From contig NZ_CP159403.1 in assembly GCF_040500525.1 (NCBI RefSeq), forward strand, positions 1,462,501 through 1,526,500: a stretch of DNA of 64,000 bases. The letters run 5' to 3'. How positions within the stretch are numbered: the first letter of the stretch is position 1; each line of letters begins with the position of its first letter. Position numbers and translations under genes: made by a program. The notes under the pieces were generated by a model. That model was not told the origin of the DNA. It ran no database searches and saw nothing but the letters and a program-made list of their open reading frames with translations. This DNA comes from Azospirillum formosense. GTDB lineage: Bacteria > Pseudomonadota > Alphaproteobacteria > Azospirillales > Azospirillaceae. Shown here in pieces: positions 45,482 to 54,785 of this stretch.

Positions 45482-47670
45482 AGTTCGACACTCCCGCGAC
45501 CACCAACCCGATCGACCAGCTGAAGGTGGTGGGCAAGCCGACCGACCGCATCGACGGGCCGCTGAAGACCACGGGAAAAGCCACCTACGCCTATGAATGG
45601 CACGACGTGGCGCCGAACGTCGCCTATGGCTGGGTCATCGGCTCGGGCATCGCCAAGGGACGCATCGCGTCGATGGACCTGGAGGCGGCGAAAAAGGCCC
45701 CCGGCGTCGTCGCCATCGTCACGGCGGAGAACGCCGGCTCCCTCGACAAGGGCAAGCGCAACGCCGCGACCCTCCTCGGCGGGCCGGAGATCGAGCATTA
45801 CCAGCAGGCCGTCGCCCTGGTGGTGGCCGAGACCTTCGAACAGGCCCGCACCGCGGCGGGGCTGGTGCGCATCGACTACACCCCCGCGGACGGCGCCTAC
45901 GATCTGGCGGCGGTCAAGGACAAGGCGGAGAAGACCAAGGACGGCGATTCGGTGGTCGGCGATTTCGCGGGCGCCTTCGCGGCGGCTCCCATGAAACTCG
46001 ACGAGACCTACACCACGCCGGACGAGAGCCACGCGATGATGGAGCCGCACGCGACCATCGCCGCCTGGGAGGGCGACCGGCTGACCGTCTGGACCTCCAA
46101 CCAGATGATCGACTGGATGGTGACCGACCTGTCGGCGACGCTGAAGATGCCGAAGGAGAAGGTGCGCGTCATCTCCCCCTTCATCGGCGGCGGCTTCGGC
46201 GGAAAGCTGTTCCTGCGCGCCGACGCGCTGCTGGCGGCTTTGGGCGCGCGGGAGGCCGGGCGTCCGGTCAAGGTGGGGCTGTCGCGGCCCCTGATGATGA
46301 ACAACACCACGCACCGGCCCGCCACCATCCAGCGCGTCCGCATCGGCGCCACGCCGGACGGCACGATCACCGCCATCGCCCATGAAAGCTGGTCGGGCAA
46401 CCTGCCCGGCGGCTCGGAGGAGACGGCGTCCGACCAGACCCGGCTGCTCTACGCCGGGGCCAACCGCCTGATCGGCAACCGCATCGCCACGCTCGACCTG
46501 CCCGAAGGCAACGCCATGCGCGCGCCGGGCGAGGCGTCGGGCATGATGGCGCTGGAGGTCGCTATGGACGAGATGGCGGAAAAGCTGGGCATGGACCCGG
46601 TGGAATTCCGCATCCGCAACGACACCCAGACCGACCCCGCCGACCCCAACCGGCCCTTCTCACAGCGCCAGCTCGTGCAGTGCCTGCGCCTCGGGGCGGA
46701 ACGGTTCGGCTGGGCGAAGCGCAACCCGAAGCCGGGACAGGTGCGCGACGGGCGCTGGCTGGTCGGGCTGGGCATGGCGTCGGCCTTCCGCAACAACCTG
46801 CTGACCAAGTCGGCGGCGCGGGTGCGGCTGGACCAGCGCGGGATCGTGACGGTCGAGACCGACATGACCGACATCGGCACCGGCAGCTACACCATCATCG
46901 CCCAGACCGCGGCGGAGATGATGGGGGTCGGGCTGGACAAGGTGGCGGTGCGGCTCGGCGATTCGAGCTTCCCGGTGTCCGCCGGGTCGGGCGGCCAATG
47001 GGGCGCCAACAACGCCACCGCCGGCGTCTACGCCGCCTGCGTGAAGCTGCGCGAGGTGGTGGCCCAGCGGCTCGGCGTCAACTCCGCCGACGCGCGGTTC
47101 GAGGACGGTCAGGTGATCGCCGGCAACCGCAAGGTTCCGCTGGCCGAGGCGGCGGGGGCCGACGGCCTGTCCGCCGAGGACGGAATCGAATACGGCGACC
47201 TCGACAAAAAGTACCAGCAGTCGACCTTCGGCGCCCATTACGTGGAGGCGGCGGTGGACGCCGCGACCGGCGAGATCCGCGTGCGGCGGATGCTGGCGGT
47301 CTGCGCGGCGGGCCGCATCCTGAACCCGAAATCGGCGCGCAGCCAAGTGATCGGCGCCATGACCATGGGCGTCGGCGCCGCGCTGATGGAGGAGCTGGCG
47401 CTCGACAAGCGGAGGGGCTTCTTCGTCAACCACGACCTCGCCGGCTACGAGGTGCCGGTCCACGCCGACATCCCGCACCAGGAGGTGATCTTCCTCGACG
47501 AGACCGACCCGATCTCCTCGCCGATGAAGGCCAAGGGGGTGGGCGAGCTGGGCCTGTGCGGGGTGGGCGCGGCGGTCGCCAACGCGGTCCACAACGCGAC
47601 GGGCCTGCGGGTGCGCGAGTACCCGATCACGCTCGACAAGTTCCTCGACCGGCTGCCCGCCATGGGATGA
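45478..47670 (+). CDS. paoC: Aldehyde oxidoreductase molybdenum-binding subunit (PaoC-type)
   Basis: A 730-residue molybdopterin subunit of the xanthine oxidase family. It has [20 protein letters not shown], the [20 protein letters not shown] substrate/Mo region, [20 protein letters not shown], and the late catalytic-Glu motif [19 protein letters not shown]. It oxidises aldehydes, probably with broad, aromatic-leaning specificity as in PaoABC. No paoD/xdhC-like maturation gene follows, so Mo-cofactor loading must come from elsewhere. A strong terminator begins 3 bp after the stop. Confidence 0.93.
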   Translation: MKFDTPATTNPIDQLKVVGKPTDRIDGPLKTTGKATYAYEWHDVAPNVAYGWVIGSGIAKGRIASMDLEAAKKAPGVVAIVTAENAGSLDKGKRNAATLLGGPEIEHYQQAVALVVAETFEQARTAAGLVRIDYTPADGAYDLAAVKDKAEKTKDGDSVVGDFAGAFAAAPMKLDETYTTPDESHAMMEPHATIAAWEGDRLTVWTSNQMIDWMVTDLSATLKMPKEKVRVISPFIGGGFGGKLFLRADALLAALGAREAGRPVKVGLSRPLMMNNTTHRPATIQRVRIGATPDGTITAIAHESWSGNLPGGSEETASDQTRLLYAGANRLIGNRIATLDLPEGNAMRAPGEASGMMALEVAMDEMAEKLGMDPVEFRIRNDTQTDPADPNRPFSQRQLVQCLRLGAERFGWAKRNPKPGQVRDGRWLVGLGMASAFRNNLLTKSAARVRLDQRGIVTVETDMTDIGTGSYTIIAQTAAEMMGVGLDKVAVRLGDSSFPVSAGSGGQWGANNATAGVYAACVKLREVVAQRLGVNSADARFEDGQVIAGNRKVPLAEAAGADGLSAEDGIEYGDLDKKYQQSTFGAHYVEAAVDAATGEIRVRRMLAVCAAGRILNPKSARSQVIGAMTMGVGAALMEELALDKRRGFFVNHDLAGYEVPVHADIPHQEVIFLDETDPISSPMKAKGVGELGLCGVGAAVANAVHNATGLRVREYPITLDKFLDRLPAMG

Positions 47671-47672
47671 AT

Positions 47673-47716
47673 CGCGGCGGAGTTTGGGTACGCCCCGGAC
47701 TCCGCCGCGTCTTTTT
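47673..47716 (+). terminator. Rho-independent terminator of paoABC
   Basis: CGCGGCGGAGT (47673-47683) pairs exactly with ACTCCGCCGCG (47699-47709), an 11-bp stem with a 15-nt loop. It is followed at once by TCTTTTT. The clearest intrinsic terminator in the window. Confidence 0.9.
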
Positions 47717-47844
47717 CACAGGGTCCGTGACGCTCGACGGACCCCCGCCCCCCCGAAGCCGTTGCACCAGTTTCCCAAAGCGCCATAGAACACGCCCGCC
47801 ATCATATCCACGTATGGCGCACATCAGGCTGAGGGACGCAAGGC

Positions 47845-48630
47845 ATGGCACGACGGAGAGGCGGAGCACCGCGGGGGAGCCGGAGGGGCCGCCCCCTGAC
47901 GCTGGGCGGACTGGTCGCCGTTCTGCTGGTGCTCGCCGCGGTCTACACGGCGGAGCGCTTCCACCTCATCCCGCCCGGCACGCTGGATTCCATCCTCGGC
48001 GAAGAGAAGGCCCAGCGCCAGCGCCCGATCCCGCGCCCCGTCCCGGACGCCAGCATCGATTACGCCGCCGTCGCCGCCCAGCTCGACCGCATCCAGGTGA
48101 CGGAGGAGCGGCGCCGCGGCTATGTGCGGGACGAGTGGCCGCACTGGCTGACCATCGGCTCCAAATGCCTGAACACACGGGAGCAGGTGCTGATCCGCGA
48201 CTCCGCGAAGCCGGCGACGCTGTCGGCCAACGGCTGCTCGGTGCTGTCCGGCGTCTGGAACGATCCCTACACCGGCGAGACCTTCACCGAGCCGAAACAG
48301 GTGGACATCGACCACCGCGTTCCGCTGGAGGAGGCGTACGCCAGCGGCGGCTACGACTGGCCGCGCGAGAAGCGCGCCGCCTACGCCAATGACCTGAGCG
48401 ACCCGCTGACTCTCGTCACCGTCTCGTCGGCGGCCAACCGCGCCAAGGGGTCGAAGGGGCCCGAGGACTGGCTGCCGCCGCGCGAGGCGTACATCTGCGC
48501 CTATGTGGCGGGCTGGATCGCCGTGAAGGCGCGCTGGGAGCTGACCATGGACGAGCGGGAGCGCGTCACCGTCGGCAACATCCTCTCCGACTGCCGCCGC
48601 ACCGCCGTGGGGGCGCGGCCCGCCCGCTGA
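47845..48630 (+). CDS. Membrane-anchored or secreted HNH (DUF1524/GmrSD-C-like) nuclease
   Basis: A 261-residue protein. A very basic N-terminus (MARRRGGAPRGSRRGR) is followed by one hydrophobic segment, LTLGGLVAVLLVLAAVYTA, a signal anchor or signal peptide. The rest is an HNH-type domain: CLNTREQVLI, GVWNDPYTGETFTEP, the metal/catalytic VDIDHRVPLEEAYASGG, ANDLSDPLTLVTVSSAANRA and KGPEDWLPP. Related proteins are extracellular DNases or the C-part of GmrSD. No GmrSD DUF262 partner is next to it, so a nutrient or natural-DNA role is as likely as defence. Confidence 0.82.
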   Translation: MARRRGGAPRGSRRGRPLTLGGLVAVLLVLAAVYTAERFHLIPPGTLDSILGEEKAQRQRPIPRPVPDASIDYAAVAAQLDRIQVTEERRRGYVRDEWPHWLTIGSKCLNTREQVLIRDSAKPATLSANGCSVLSGVWNDPYTGETFTEPKQVDIDHRVPLEEAYASGGYDWPREKRAAYANDLSDPLTLVTVSSAANRAKGSKGPEDWLPPREAYICAYVAGWIAVKARWELTMDERERVTVGNILSDCRRTAVGARPAR

Positions 48631-48774
48631 GCGCCTTTCCGACCATTCCATGCGCCGGTATGCCCCGTCCGCGGCCAATGTCACTTTTGAAACCTGGCCG
48701 AAGTTGTTAGAACCTTCGTAGGCGGTCTTCCTGACGGAACGGCGGCGGGATGTTGCAGGGAGTGGCCGGGCGTC

Positions 48775-50460
48775 ATGGCGAGGGAACGCGGTCTGCGGAC
48801 GACGGTGGCTTTGACCGGCGCCGTTCTGGTCCTGGGCGTCTCCGTCGTGCTGGCGGCACTGACCGGTCTGCGCTCCCGCGAGCGGATCGAGAGCGAGATC
48901 GGGCATTCGCTGGCGGAGGCCGCGCACAACATGGCCGACCGGCTGGACCGCTCCATGTGGTCGCGCGCCAGCGAGATCAGCATGCTGGCCAAGCTCGGGA
49001 TCACGCCGGCCATGGGCGACCCGGTCCGGTTGCGCTGGCTGCTGGAGCAGTTCCAGGCGTTCTTCCCGACCGTTTCCTGGATGGGCGTGACCGACACCAA
49101 GGGCAAGGTGCTGGCCGCCACCGGCGGCTTGCTGGACGGCGTGGACATTTCCAAGCGCCCGGTCTTCCAGAACGGGCAGAAAACGCAGTTCGTCGGCGAC
49201 GTGCACGACGCGGTGATGCTGGCCTTCCTGTTGCCGAACCCGACGGGCGAGGCCATGAAGTTCGTGGACATCTCCACCCCCGTGCACAACGAGCAGGGCG
49301 AGGTCGTCGGCGTGCTAGCAACCCATCTGAGCTGGGAATGGACGCGCGAGATCCGCCGCTCCCTGATGGACACCATGCGGGGCCGCGCGGAGCTGGAACT
49401 GGTCGTGGTGGCGGCGGACCGCACTGTGCTGCTCGGCCCCCGCGAACTGCTCGGCACTCCCCTCGACATCGAGGCGGTGCGGCACGCGCAGAAGAACGAG
49501 AGCGGCTGGATCGTCGAACGCTGGCCGGACGGACAGCGCTACCTGACCGGCTACGCCTACGGCAAGGGCCACCTGAGTTATCCGGGCCTGGGCTGGAGCG
49601 TGGTCGCCCGCCAGCCGCTGGCCGTCGCCTACGCCCCGGCCACCGCCCAGATGATCGAGACGGTGCTGGCCGGCGGGGCCATGGTTCTGCTGTTCAGCGT
49701 GCTCGGCTGGATGGCCGCCGGGCGCGTCACGCGGCCGCTGCGCCGCATCGCCCAGGCGGCGGAACGCATCCGCAGCGGCGAGCGCGGGGCGGAGATGCCG
49801 GTGCTGGGCGGCAGCGCCGAGATCACCTCGCTGTCGGCGACGCTGCGCGATCTGGTGGACGGGCTGACCCACCGCGACGCCGCCCTGGTGCGGCTGGAGG
49901 ACATCGCTTATCAGGACCGGCTGACCGGCCTGCCGAACCGCCGCTATTTCGAGCAGTATGTGGAGGCGACCACCGCCGGCAACGGCTCCGCCGCCTTCCT
50001 CTACATCGACCTGGACGGCTTCAAGCCGGTGAACGACCGGCTGGGCCACGACGCCGGCGACCTCGTGCTGCGTCAGGTGGGTGAACGGCTGGCCGCCTGC
50101 TTCCGCGGCGACGACGTGGTCGCCCGGCTGGGCGGCGACGAGTTCGCGGCGGTGCTGCCGCAGCGCGCCGGGGCCGAACCGCCGGACCTGGATGGGCTGG
50201 CCCGCCGCATCATCGATGCGGTGAACGAACCCGTGAGCATCGGGGGCGAGGCGGTGCGGGTCGGCTGTTCGCTCGGCATCGCGCTGTGGCCCGAGGATTC
50301 GTCCGACGTGGCGGAAACCCTCCGCCGGGCCGATCAGGCGCTCTATCAGGCCAAGCGCGCCGGGCGCAACCGCGGCATCCGCTGGACGGCCGATCTGCCG
50401 CCCGCCCCCGCCGGAAGCCAGGGCATAGCCGCGGAGGCGATGAGGAACGCCGCGTCCTAG
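48775..50460 (+). CDS. Diguanylate cyclase with periplasmic sensor and HAMP
   Basis: A 561-residue inner-membrane signalling protein. TM1 is about residues 8-30, a periplasmic Cache-like sensor spans about 35-285, TM2 is ETVLAGGAMVLLFSVLGWMA, then a HAMP segment and a C-terminal GGDEF domain. The active motif is LGGDEFAAVLP, intact. The inhibitory I-site RGDD (RxxD) lies exactly five residues upstream of GGDEF, so product inhibition is expected. DRLTGLPNRRYFEQY is the usual domain start. No EAL domain. Makes c-di-GMP in response to an unknown periplasmic cue. Confidence 0.94.
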   Translation: MARERGLRTTVALTGAVLVLGVSVVLAALTGLRSRERIESEIGHSLAEAAHNMADRLDRSMWSRASEISMLAKLGITPAMGDPVRLRWLLEQFQAFFPTVSWMGVTDTKGKVLAATGGLLDGVDISKRPVFQNGQKTQFVGDVHDAVMLAFLLPNPTGEAMKFVDISTPVHNEQGEVVGVLATHLSWEWTREIRRSLMDTMRGRAELELVVVAADRTVLLGPRELLGTPLDIEAVRHAQKNESGWIVERWPDGQRYLTGYAYGKGHLSYPGLGWSVVARQPLAVAYAPATAQMIETVLAGGAMVLLFSVLGWMAAGRVTRPLRRIAQAAERIRSGERGAEMPVLGGSAEITSLSATLRDLVDGLTHRDAALVRLEDIAYQDRLTGLPNRRYFEQYVEATTAGNGSAAFLYIDLDGFKPVNDRLGHDAGDLVLRQVGERLAACFRGDDVVARLGGDEFAAVLPQRAGAEPPDLDGLARRIIDAVNEPVSIGGEAVRVGCSLGIALWPEDSSDVAETLRRADQALYQAKRAGRNRGIRWTADLPPAPAGSQGIAAEAMRNAAS

Positions 50461-50615
50461 GCCCCGCGGTCAAGCACCCGCCAAGCGGGGAACCGCGTCC
50501 GGCGGGCGCCCGGCCAGCGGTGGGTAAGGCGGTTGCACGCTGGAGCCTCGGACCTCTTCTGCCGTTTCATGTCCATCGGAGCACGACTCGGACGGCCATG
50601 GCGGGAGATTGGAAG

Positions 50616-50876
50616 ATGAGCCTCGACACCAAGGGACAGCGTGCCCGCATGCTGCGTCTGCTCGCCGTCGTCGAACATTACGAGCGCAACAGCGCGGCGG
50701 GCGCGCAACTGATGCGCGGCACGCGCTACGAGCTGGCCGTCCAGGCCACCGACGTGAACGGCGACCGCTGCCTGTTCCCCGCCTGCGGCTGCGCCCAGGC
50801 CGACTGCTCGCGCCAGCCGCCCGCCGGCCCGCAGTTCAATTGGTGCGGCCCGCGCGGCGGCTGGAAGATGCGGTGA
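50616..50876 (+). CDS. Small cysteine-containing hypothetical protein (86 aa)
   Basis: An 86-residue protein starting at ATG 50616 with GGGAG 8 bases upstream, preferred over ATG 50598. The N-terminal half is helical and basic (QRARMLRLLAVVEHYERNS). The second half has CLFPACGCAQADC plus a late Cys in FNWCGPRGG, a possible small metal or disulfide site. No family recognised. It is convergent with slyX. Confidence 0.55.
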   Translation: MSLDTKGQRARMLRLLAVVEHYERNSAAGAQLMRGTRYELAVQATDVNGDRCLFPACGCAQADCSRQPPAGPQFNWCGPRGGWKMR

Positions 50877-50892
50877 GCCTCCGCGAAGGAGA

Positions 50893-51108
50893 TCAGTAAT
50901 GGGGCGGGGGCGGCTCGTCCTGCGGCGCGCGGGAAACGCCGGACTCCAGCTCCGCGATCCGGTCGCGCAGGCGGCGCATCTGCGCCGTCATGAGGTCGAG
51001 GGTCCGACCCTGCTCGAACAGCACGGCGGACATCTCCTCGGCCATGCGCTCGTGATGGGCGAGGCGGGATTCCAGCTCGGTCAGGCGGCTCTCGGCGTCG
51101 GCGTCCAT
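50893..51108 (-). CDS. slyX: SlyX family protein
   Basis: A 71-residue coiled-coil protein: SRLTELESRLAHHERMAEEM and LMTAQMRRLRDRIAELE heptads, and the C-terminal signature DEPPPPHY that marks SlyX. Cytoplasmic, function unknown; in enterobacteria it sits near slyD. ATG 51108 is the normal family start. Confidence 0.88.
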   Translation of the reverse strand: MDADAESRLTELESRLAHHERMAEEMSAVLFEQGRTLDLMTAQMRRLRDRIAELESGVSRAPQDEPPPPHY

Positions 51109-51188
51109 GGGTGGCCCTGCGGTGTCGCGGAAGGGACAGAGCTTTAGAACCGCTCCGCCGGGCAAGGCAAGATCAATGCGCCATCAAC

Positions 51189-51224
51189 GCGGCCGGCATC
51201 GCAGCCGGCATCGCAGCCGGCATC
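51189..51224. repeat. 12-bp tandem repeat (3 units)
   Basis: Three consecutive 12-bp units: GCGGCCGGCATC, GCAGCCGGCATC, GCAGCCGGCATC. The last unit overlaps the stop codon (51223-51225) of the minus-strand 83-residue gene. Confidence 0.75.
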
Positions 51225-51474
51225 AGTGCAGCCGGTCCCCGGCGACCACCCAGCGCTCGACGATCTGAAGCGCCTGCGGCACGTCCAGCTCCGGATGATG
51301 CCAGCGCAGCACCACCGTGGCGGCCTCCAGCGCGTGGCGGTCGGGGCGCCCGCAATCGACCAGTTCGCGGTAGGCGCGCTCCACCACGGGGCGGCAGCCG
51401 CAGACCGCGGCCTCGCAGGCGGCGAAACGCTCCGCCGGATCGCGCTCCGGTCCGCCTCTCCGCTCCGCCGCCAT
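51223..51474 (-). CDS. Small hypothetical protein coupled to Fur-family regulator (83 aa)
   Basis: An 83-residue protein whose ATG overlaps the regulator's TGA by one base (TGATG), so it is translated by coupling. Sequence features are RFAACEAAVCGCRPVVERAY, with three cysteines in an 11-residue window, VLRWHHPELDVPQALQIVERWV with a His-His pair, and a His at the C-terminus. Metal or heme binding is conceivable but not shown. No family recognised. Confidence 0.6.
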   Translation of the reverse strand: MAAERRGGPERDPAERFAACEAAVCGCRPVVERAYRELVDCGRPDRHALEAATVVLRWHHPELDVPQALQIVERWVVAGDRLH

Positions 51475-51923
51475 CAGGCCGTCTCCGGACCTTTGCGCTG
51501 GATGCGGCGCCCGAAGATCTCAAGCCGCTGCCCGATCATGTCGAAGCCGAGATGGCGGGCGATGCGGGTGACCGCGGCCTCCAGCTCCGGGTCCTGGAAC
51601 TCCACCACCTCGCCGGTCTCGATGTCGATCAGGTGATGGTGGTGGTCGCCGCGCGCCTCCTCGTAGCGGGCCCGCCCGTCGCCGAAATCGTGGCGCTGGA
51701 TGATCCCGATCTCCTCGAACAGCCGCATCGAGCGGTAGACGGTCGCCAGGCTGATGCCCGCGTCGATCGCCGCCGCGCGGCGGTAGACCTCCTCCACATC
51801 GGGGTGATCGGCGGCTTCCGACAGGACGCGGGCGATGATCCGGCGCTGGCCGGTCATCTTCAACCCCCGCTCGGCGCAGGCGCGTTCCAGACGCGACGGC
51901 AGGGCTTCTTCGGGCGTGGTCAC
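51474..51923 (-). CDS. Fur-family transcriptional regulator
   Basis: A 149-residue Fur-family repressor: winged helix GLKMTGQRRIIARVLSEAAD and ISLATVYRSMRLFEEIGII, then the metal-site region GRARYEEARGDHHHHLID and the dimer region with VVEFQDPELEAA. It lacks the C-terminal CxxC zinc site of many Fur proteins, as do alphaproteobacterial Fur/Mur members. Metal specificity (Fe or Mn) cannot be told. It starts with GTG at 51923 with AAAGGA upstream. A tiny coupled gene follows. Confidence 0.9.
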   Translation of the reverse strand: MTTPEEALPSRLERACAERGLKMTGQRRIIARVLSEAADHPDVEEVYRRAAAIDAGISLATVYRSMRLFEEIGIIQRHDFGDGRARYEEARGDHHHHLIDIETGEVVEFQDPELEAAVTRIARHLGFDMIGQRLEIFGRRIQRKGPETA

Positions 51924-52334
51924 GGGGCCGGTCCTTTCCGATGCCTAACCCATGGACTCAAGAGATGGAGAGGAAAGCCGGCAAGGACAACGGTCATCCG
52001 TATGACCTGCCTTTAGACCTGGACCAATGGCCGCCACCCCGGCCCATGGCATCGGGCGGAACGTCGTCCAGGGAGCAGAGGGACACATCCATTGCGCTGC
52101 CGCATCACCGCCCGATACCCCCGATGACCCGGACGGGTTCCCCCACCGGGACGCCGCAACCCACCTTCCGCCACCGCGTTTTTTGTCATGCTCATCCGTA
52201 CATGATGCAGATGCCGGAACACAGGGAAGATCGGATGAGATCAAAGATTTCGAAACATCTATCCAATCCCATTCTCTGCACGTAAACATTCGAAGCCGCC
52301 CCTTCCATCAACATCCCCCGGGAAGACCGAGCCC
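51924..52334. promoter_or_regulatory. 411-bp divergent intergenic region
   Basis: It separates the Fur-family gene from the acetyltransferase operon. About 52175-52300 is markedly AT-richer than the rest (runs such as GTTTTTTGTCATG and AAAGATTTCGAAACATC) and probably carries the operon promoter. No convincing Fur box, small RNA or reading frame was found. Confidence 0.4.
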
Positions 52335-53522
52335 ATGGACATGAGGACTCTTGTTGAGGACGACGGCGACCGCATCGATATCACCCTGCAGCCTCTGGAC
52401 AATCAGAGAGAATTTGAAAAGATTTGGATTGATCTGGAGGAGCGCGCCGACGGCTCCTTCTTCCTGAGCTGGCAGTGGATCGGCAACTGGCTGGCCTCCC
52501 TGCCCCGCGGCACGCGCCCCCACGCGCTGGTGGCGCGGCGCGGCGGGCGGATCGTCGGGCTGGCGCTGCTCTGCCCGCGCACGCAGTGGCGCTTCGGTCT
52601 GCTGCGCACGCGCTGCTGGCTGCTGCACGAGACCGGCGAGCGGACCTTCGACCGGCTGTTCGTCGAGTACAACGGCATCCTTGCCGACCGGAGCTGCGCG
52701 GACGCCGTGCTGGCCGCCTGCTTCGACTGGCTGGGGCGCCGCCTGACCAATTGGGACGAGCTGTTGCTGGGCGGGCTGGAGCCGCAGGCGGAGGCGGCGG
52801 TGCGGCTCGCCGCGGCGCAGCAGGGCCACGCGCTGCAGGTCCGGGTGGCCGACAGCTGCCAGTGGGTGGATCTGGGGGACGTGCGCCGTCAGGGCGCCGG
52901 CTATCTCGCCAGCCTCGGCAAGAACACCCGCGCCGCAGTGCGACGGGCCATGCGGCTCTACGCCGAGCGCGGCCCCCTGACCTACCGCGTCGCCGCCACG
53001 GCGGAACAGGCGCTGGAGGACTTCCACGCCATGGAGATCCTGCATCAGGCGAGCTGGAACGCGCGCGGCCAGTCCGGCGCCTTCTCCAACCCGGCCTTCC
53101 GCCCCTTCCATGAGCGGCTGATCGCCGGCGGCGTGCCGGCGGGCACGGTGCGGTTGTGCCGGGTCAGCGCCGGGGACGCGGTCATCGGCTATCTCTACAA
53201 CTTCGTCCATCGCGGGCGGGTGATGAACTACCAGGGCGGTTTCGCCTACGAGGCCGACAACCGGCTGAAGCCCGGCCTGGTCGCCCACGTCCTGGCCATC
53301 GAGGACACGCTGGCCCGCGGCGAGGACTGCTACGACTTCATGTCCACTCCGGCGGGGCACAAGCCGCTGCTGTCCAACACGGAACAGCCGATGAACTGGA
53401 TCGCGCTCGGCCCGGACCGGCTAAGCCGCCAGATCGACACCCGCCTGCGCCGCGTCAAGGCCGGGCTGACCGACCGGATGAGGCGGCTGATCCGCAGCCC
53501 GCTGCCCCTGATGAACCGCTGA
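52335..53522 (+). CDS. GNAT acyltransferase of the BioF2/CelD-like type
   Basis: A 395-residue protein with two GNAT-like lobes, as in the BioF2-like family linked to polysaccharide and cell-wall synthesis: EKIWIDLEERADGSFFLSWQ, WIGNWLASLPRGTRPHALVA, then SLGKNTRAAVRRAMRLYAER and VIGYLYNFVHRGRVMNYQGG. The substrate is probably an amino sugar or glycan; the donor is an acyl-CoA or similar. First of three closely spaced genes with the ATP-grasp and metallophosphoesterase genes. Confidence 0.84.
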   Translation: MDMRTLVEDDGDRIDITLQPLDNQREFEKIWIDLEERADGSFFLSWQWIGNWLASLPRGTRPHALVARRGGRIVGLALLCPRTQWRFGLLRTRCWLLHETGERTFDRLFVEYNGILADRSCADAVLAACFDWLGRRLTNWDELLLGGLEPQAEAAVRLAAAQQGHALQVRVADSCQWVDLGDVRRQGAGYLASLGKNTRAAVRRAMRLYAERGPLTYRVAATAEQALEDFHAMEILHQASWNARGQSGAFSNPAFRPFHERLIAGGVPAGTVRLCRVSAGDAVIGYLYNFVHRGRVMNYQGGFAYEADNRLKPGLVAHVLAIEDTLARGEDCYDFMSTPAGHKPLLSNTEQPMNWIALGPDRLSRQIDTRLRRVKAGLTDRMRRLIRSPLPLMNR

Positions 53523-53584
53523 CTCCGTCAAGACCAACGCCGCAACCGCAGGGCCGCCGACGGGGCGGTCGGAGGATGCCGAAA

Positions 53585-54772
53585 ATGAGAAACACCCCTG
53601 CCAACTCCGCCCTGGCCTGCGTAATGGGCGACATGGACATGGTGCGCCCGCTGGGGCTGGCCGGACTGCGCTGCGCCGTGGTCACCCATCCCGGGGCCCC
53701 CGCCCTGCACTCCCGCTTCACCAAGGACGCCATCCTGTGGGACGACCCGGCGCGCAACCCGGACGGGCTGGTCGAGGTGATGATGGCCTTCGCCAAGGAC
53801 CAGCCGGAGAAGCCGGTCCTCTATTTCCAGGACGATACCCAGCTCCTGCTCGTCTCGCGCAACCGCGACCGGTTGGCCGAAGGGTTCCGCTTCGCCATCG
53901 CCGACGCCGAACTGGTCGAGGATCTGGTGGACAAGGGCCGCTTCCAGGCGCTGGCCGAGCGGCTGGACCTGCCCGTCCCGGCGACCCGCCGCCTCTTCCC
54001 GACCCGCGAGGCGGCGCCCGACGTGGTGGACCTGCGCTTTCCCCTGATCGTCAAGCCGCTGACCCGCCGCCGGGTGTGGGACGAGGCAGACGGCTTCGCC
54101 AAGGCCATCCAGGTCGATTCCGCGGACGAGCTGCGCTCCCTGTGGCCGCGGCTGGCGGCGGTCGGGCTCGACCTGCTGGTGCAGGAAATGATTCCCGGCC
54201 CGGAGACCCGGATCGAGAGCTACCACGTCTATGTGGACGAGAGCGGCGGCGTGGCCGGGGAGTTCACGGGCGCCAAGATCCGCACCTACCCGCTCGCCTA
54301 CGGGCACAGCACCGCCCTGACCATCACCGACGCGCCGGACGTGGCGGCACTGGGCCGCTCGCTGACCGAGCGGCTGGGGCTGCGCGGCGTCGCCAAATTC
54401 GACTTCAAGCGCGCCCCGGACGGCGCGCTGCATCTGCTGGAAGTCAATCCGCGCTTCAACCTGTGGCACCATCTGGGGGCGGTGGCCGGGGTCAACCTGC
54501 CGGCGCTGGTCCACGCCGACCGGCTCGGCCTGCCGCGTCCGGCGGTGGGCAAGGCGCGGGCCGGGGCGCGCTGGTGCCACATCACCAAGGACCGGCTGGC
54601 CGCCAAGGACAGCGGCCTGTCGATGGCCGCGTGGCTGCCCTGGGTGCTGGGCTGCGAGGCGAAGGCCATCGCGCTCGACGACCCGATGCCCTTCCTGCAC
54701 AACCAGCTCGCCCGTTTCCTGCCGTCGCGCGCCCCCCACGACGCGCCTGGCGGCGCGATGAAGGCCCAGTGA
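53585..54772 (+). CDS. ATP-grasp ligase-like protein
   Basis: A 395-residue ATP-grasp enzyme (carboxylate-amine ligase type). GRFQALAERLDLPVPATRRL starts the ATP-grasp domain; FPLIVKPLTRRRVW holds the ATP-binding Lys, DLLVQEMIPGPETRIESY follows, and the metal ligands lie in GVAKFDFKRAPDGALHLLEV then NPRFNLW. GGAGG at 53571-53575 sits 9 bases before ATG 53585, so that start is chosen over ATG 53576. It follows the GNAT gene by 62 bp. Substrate unknown, possibly an amino-acid addition to a glycan. Confidence 0.85.
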   Translation: MRNTPANSALACVMGDMDMVRPLGLAGLRCAVVTHPGAPALHSRFTKDAILWDDPARNPDGLVEVMMAFAKDQPEKPVLYFQDDTQLLLVSRNRDRLAEGFRFAIADAELVEDLVDKGRFQALAERLDLPVPATRRLFPTREAAPDVVDLRFPLIVKPLTRRRVWDEADGFAKAIQVDSADELRSLWPRLAAVGLDLLVQEMIPGPETRIESYHVYVDESGGVAGEFTGAKIRTYPLAYGHSTALTITDAPDVAALGRSLTERLGLRGVAKFDFKRAPDGALHLLEVNPRFNLWHHLGAVAGVNLPALVHADRLGLPRPAVGKARAGARWCHITKDRLAAKDSGLSMAAWLPWVLGCEAKAIALDDPMPFLHNQLARFLPSRAPHDAPGGAMKAQ

Positions 54773-54785
54773 GGGTGGCGCGGCG

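Noticed and set aside
47845-48630. Type IV restriction system (GmrSD)
   Set aside because: Only the HNH part is present, and it follows a membrane segment; the DUF262 half is missing.
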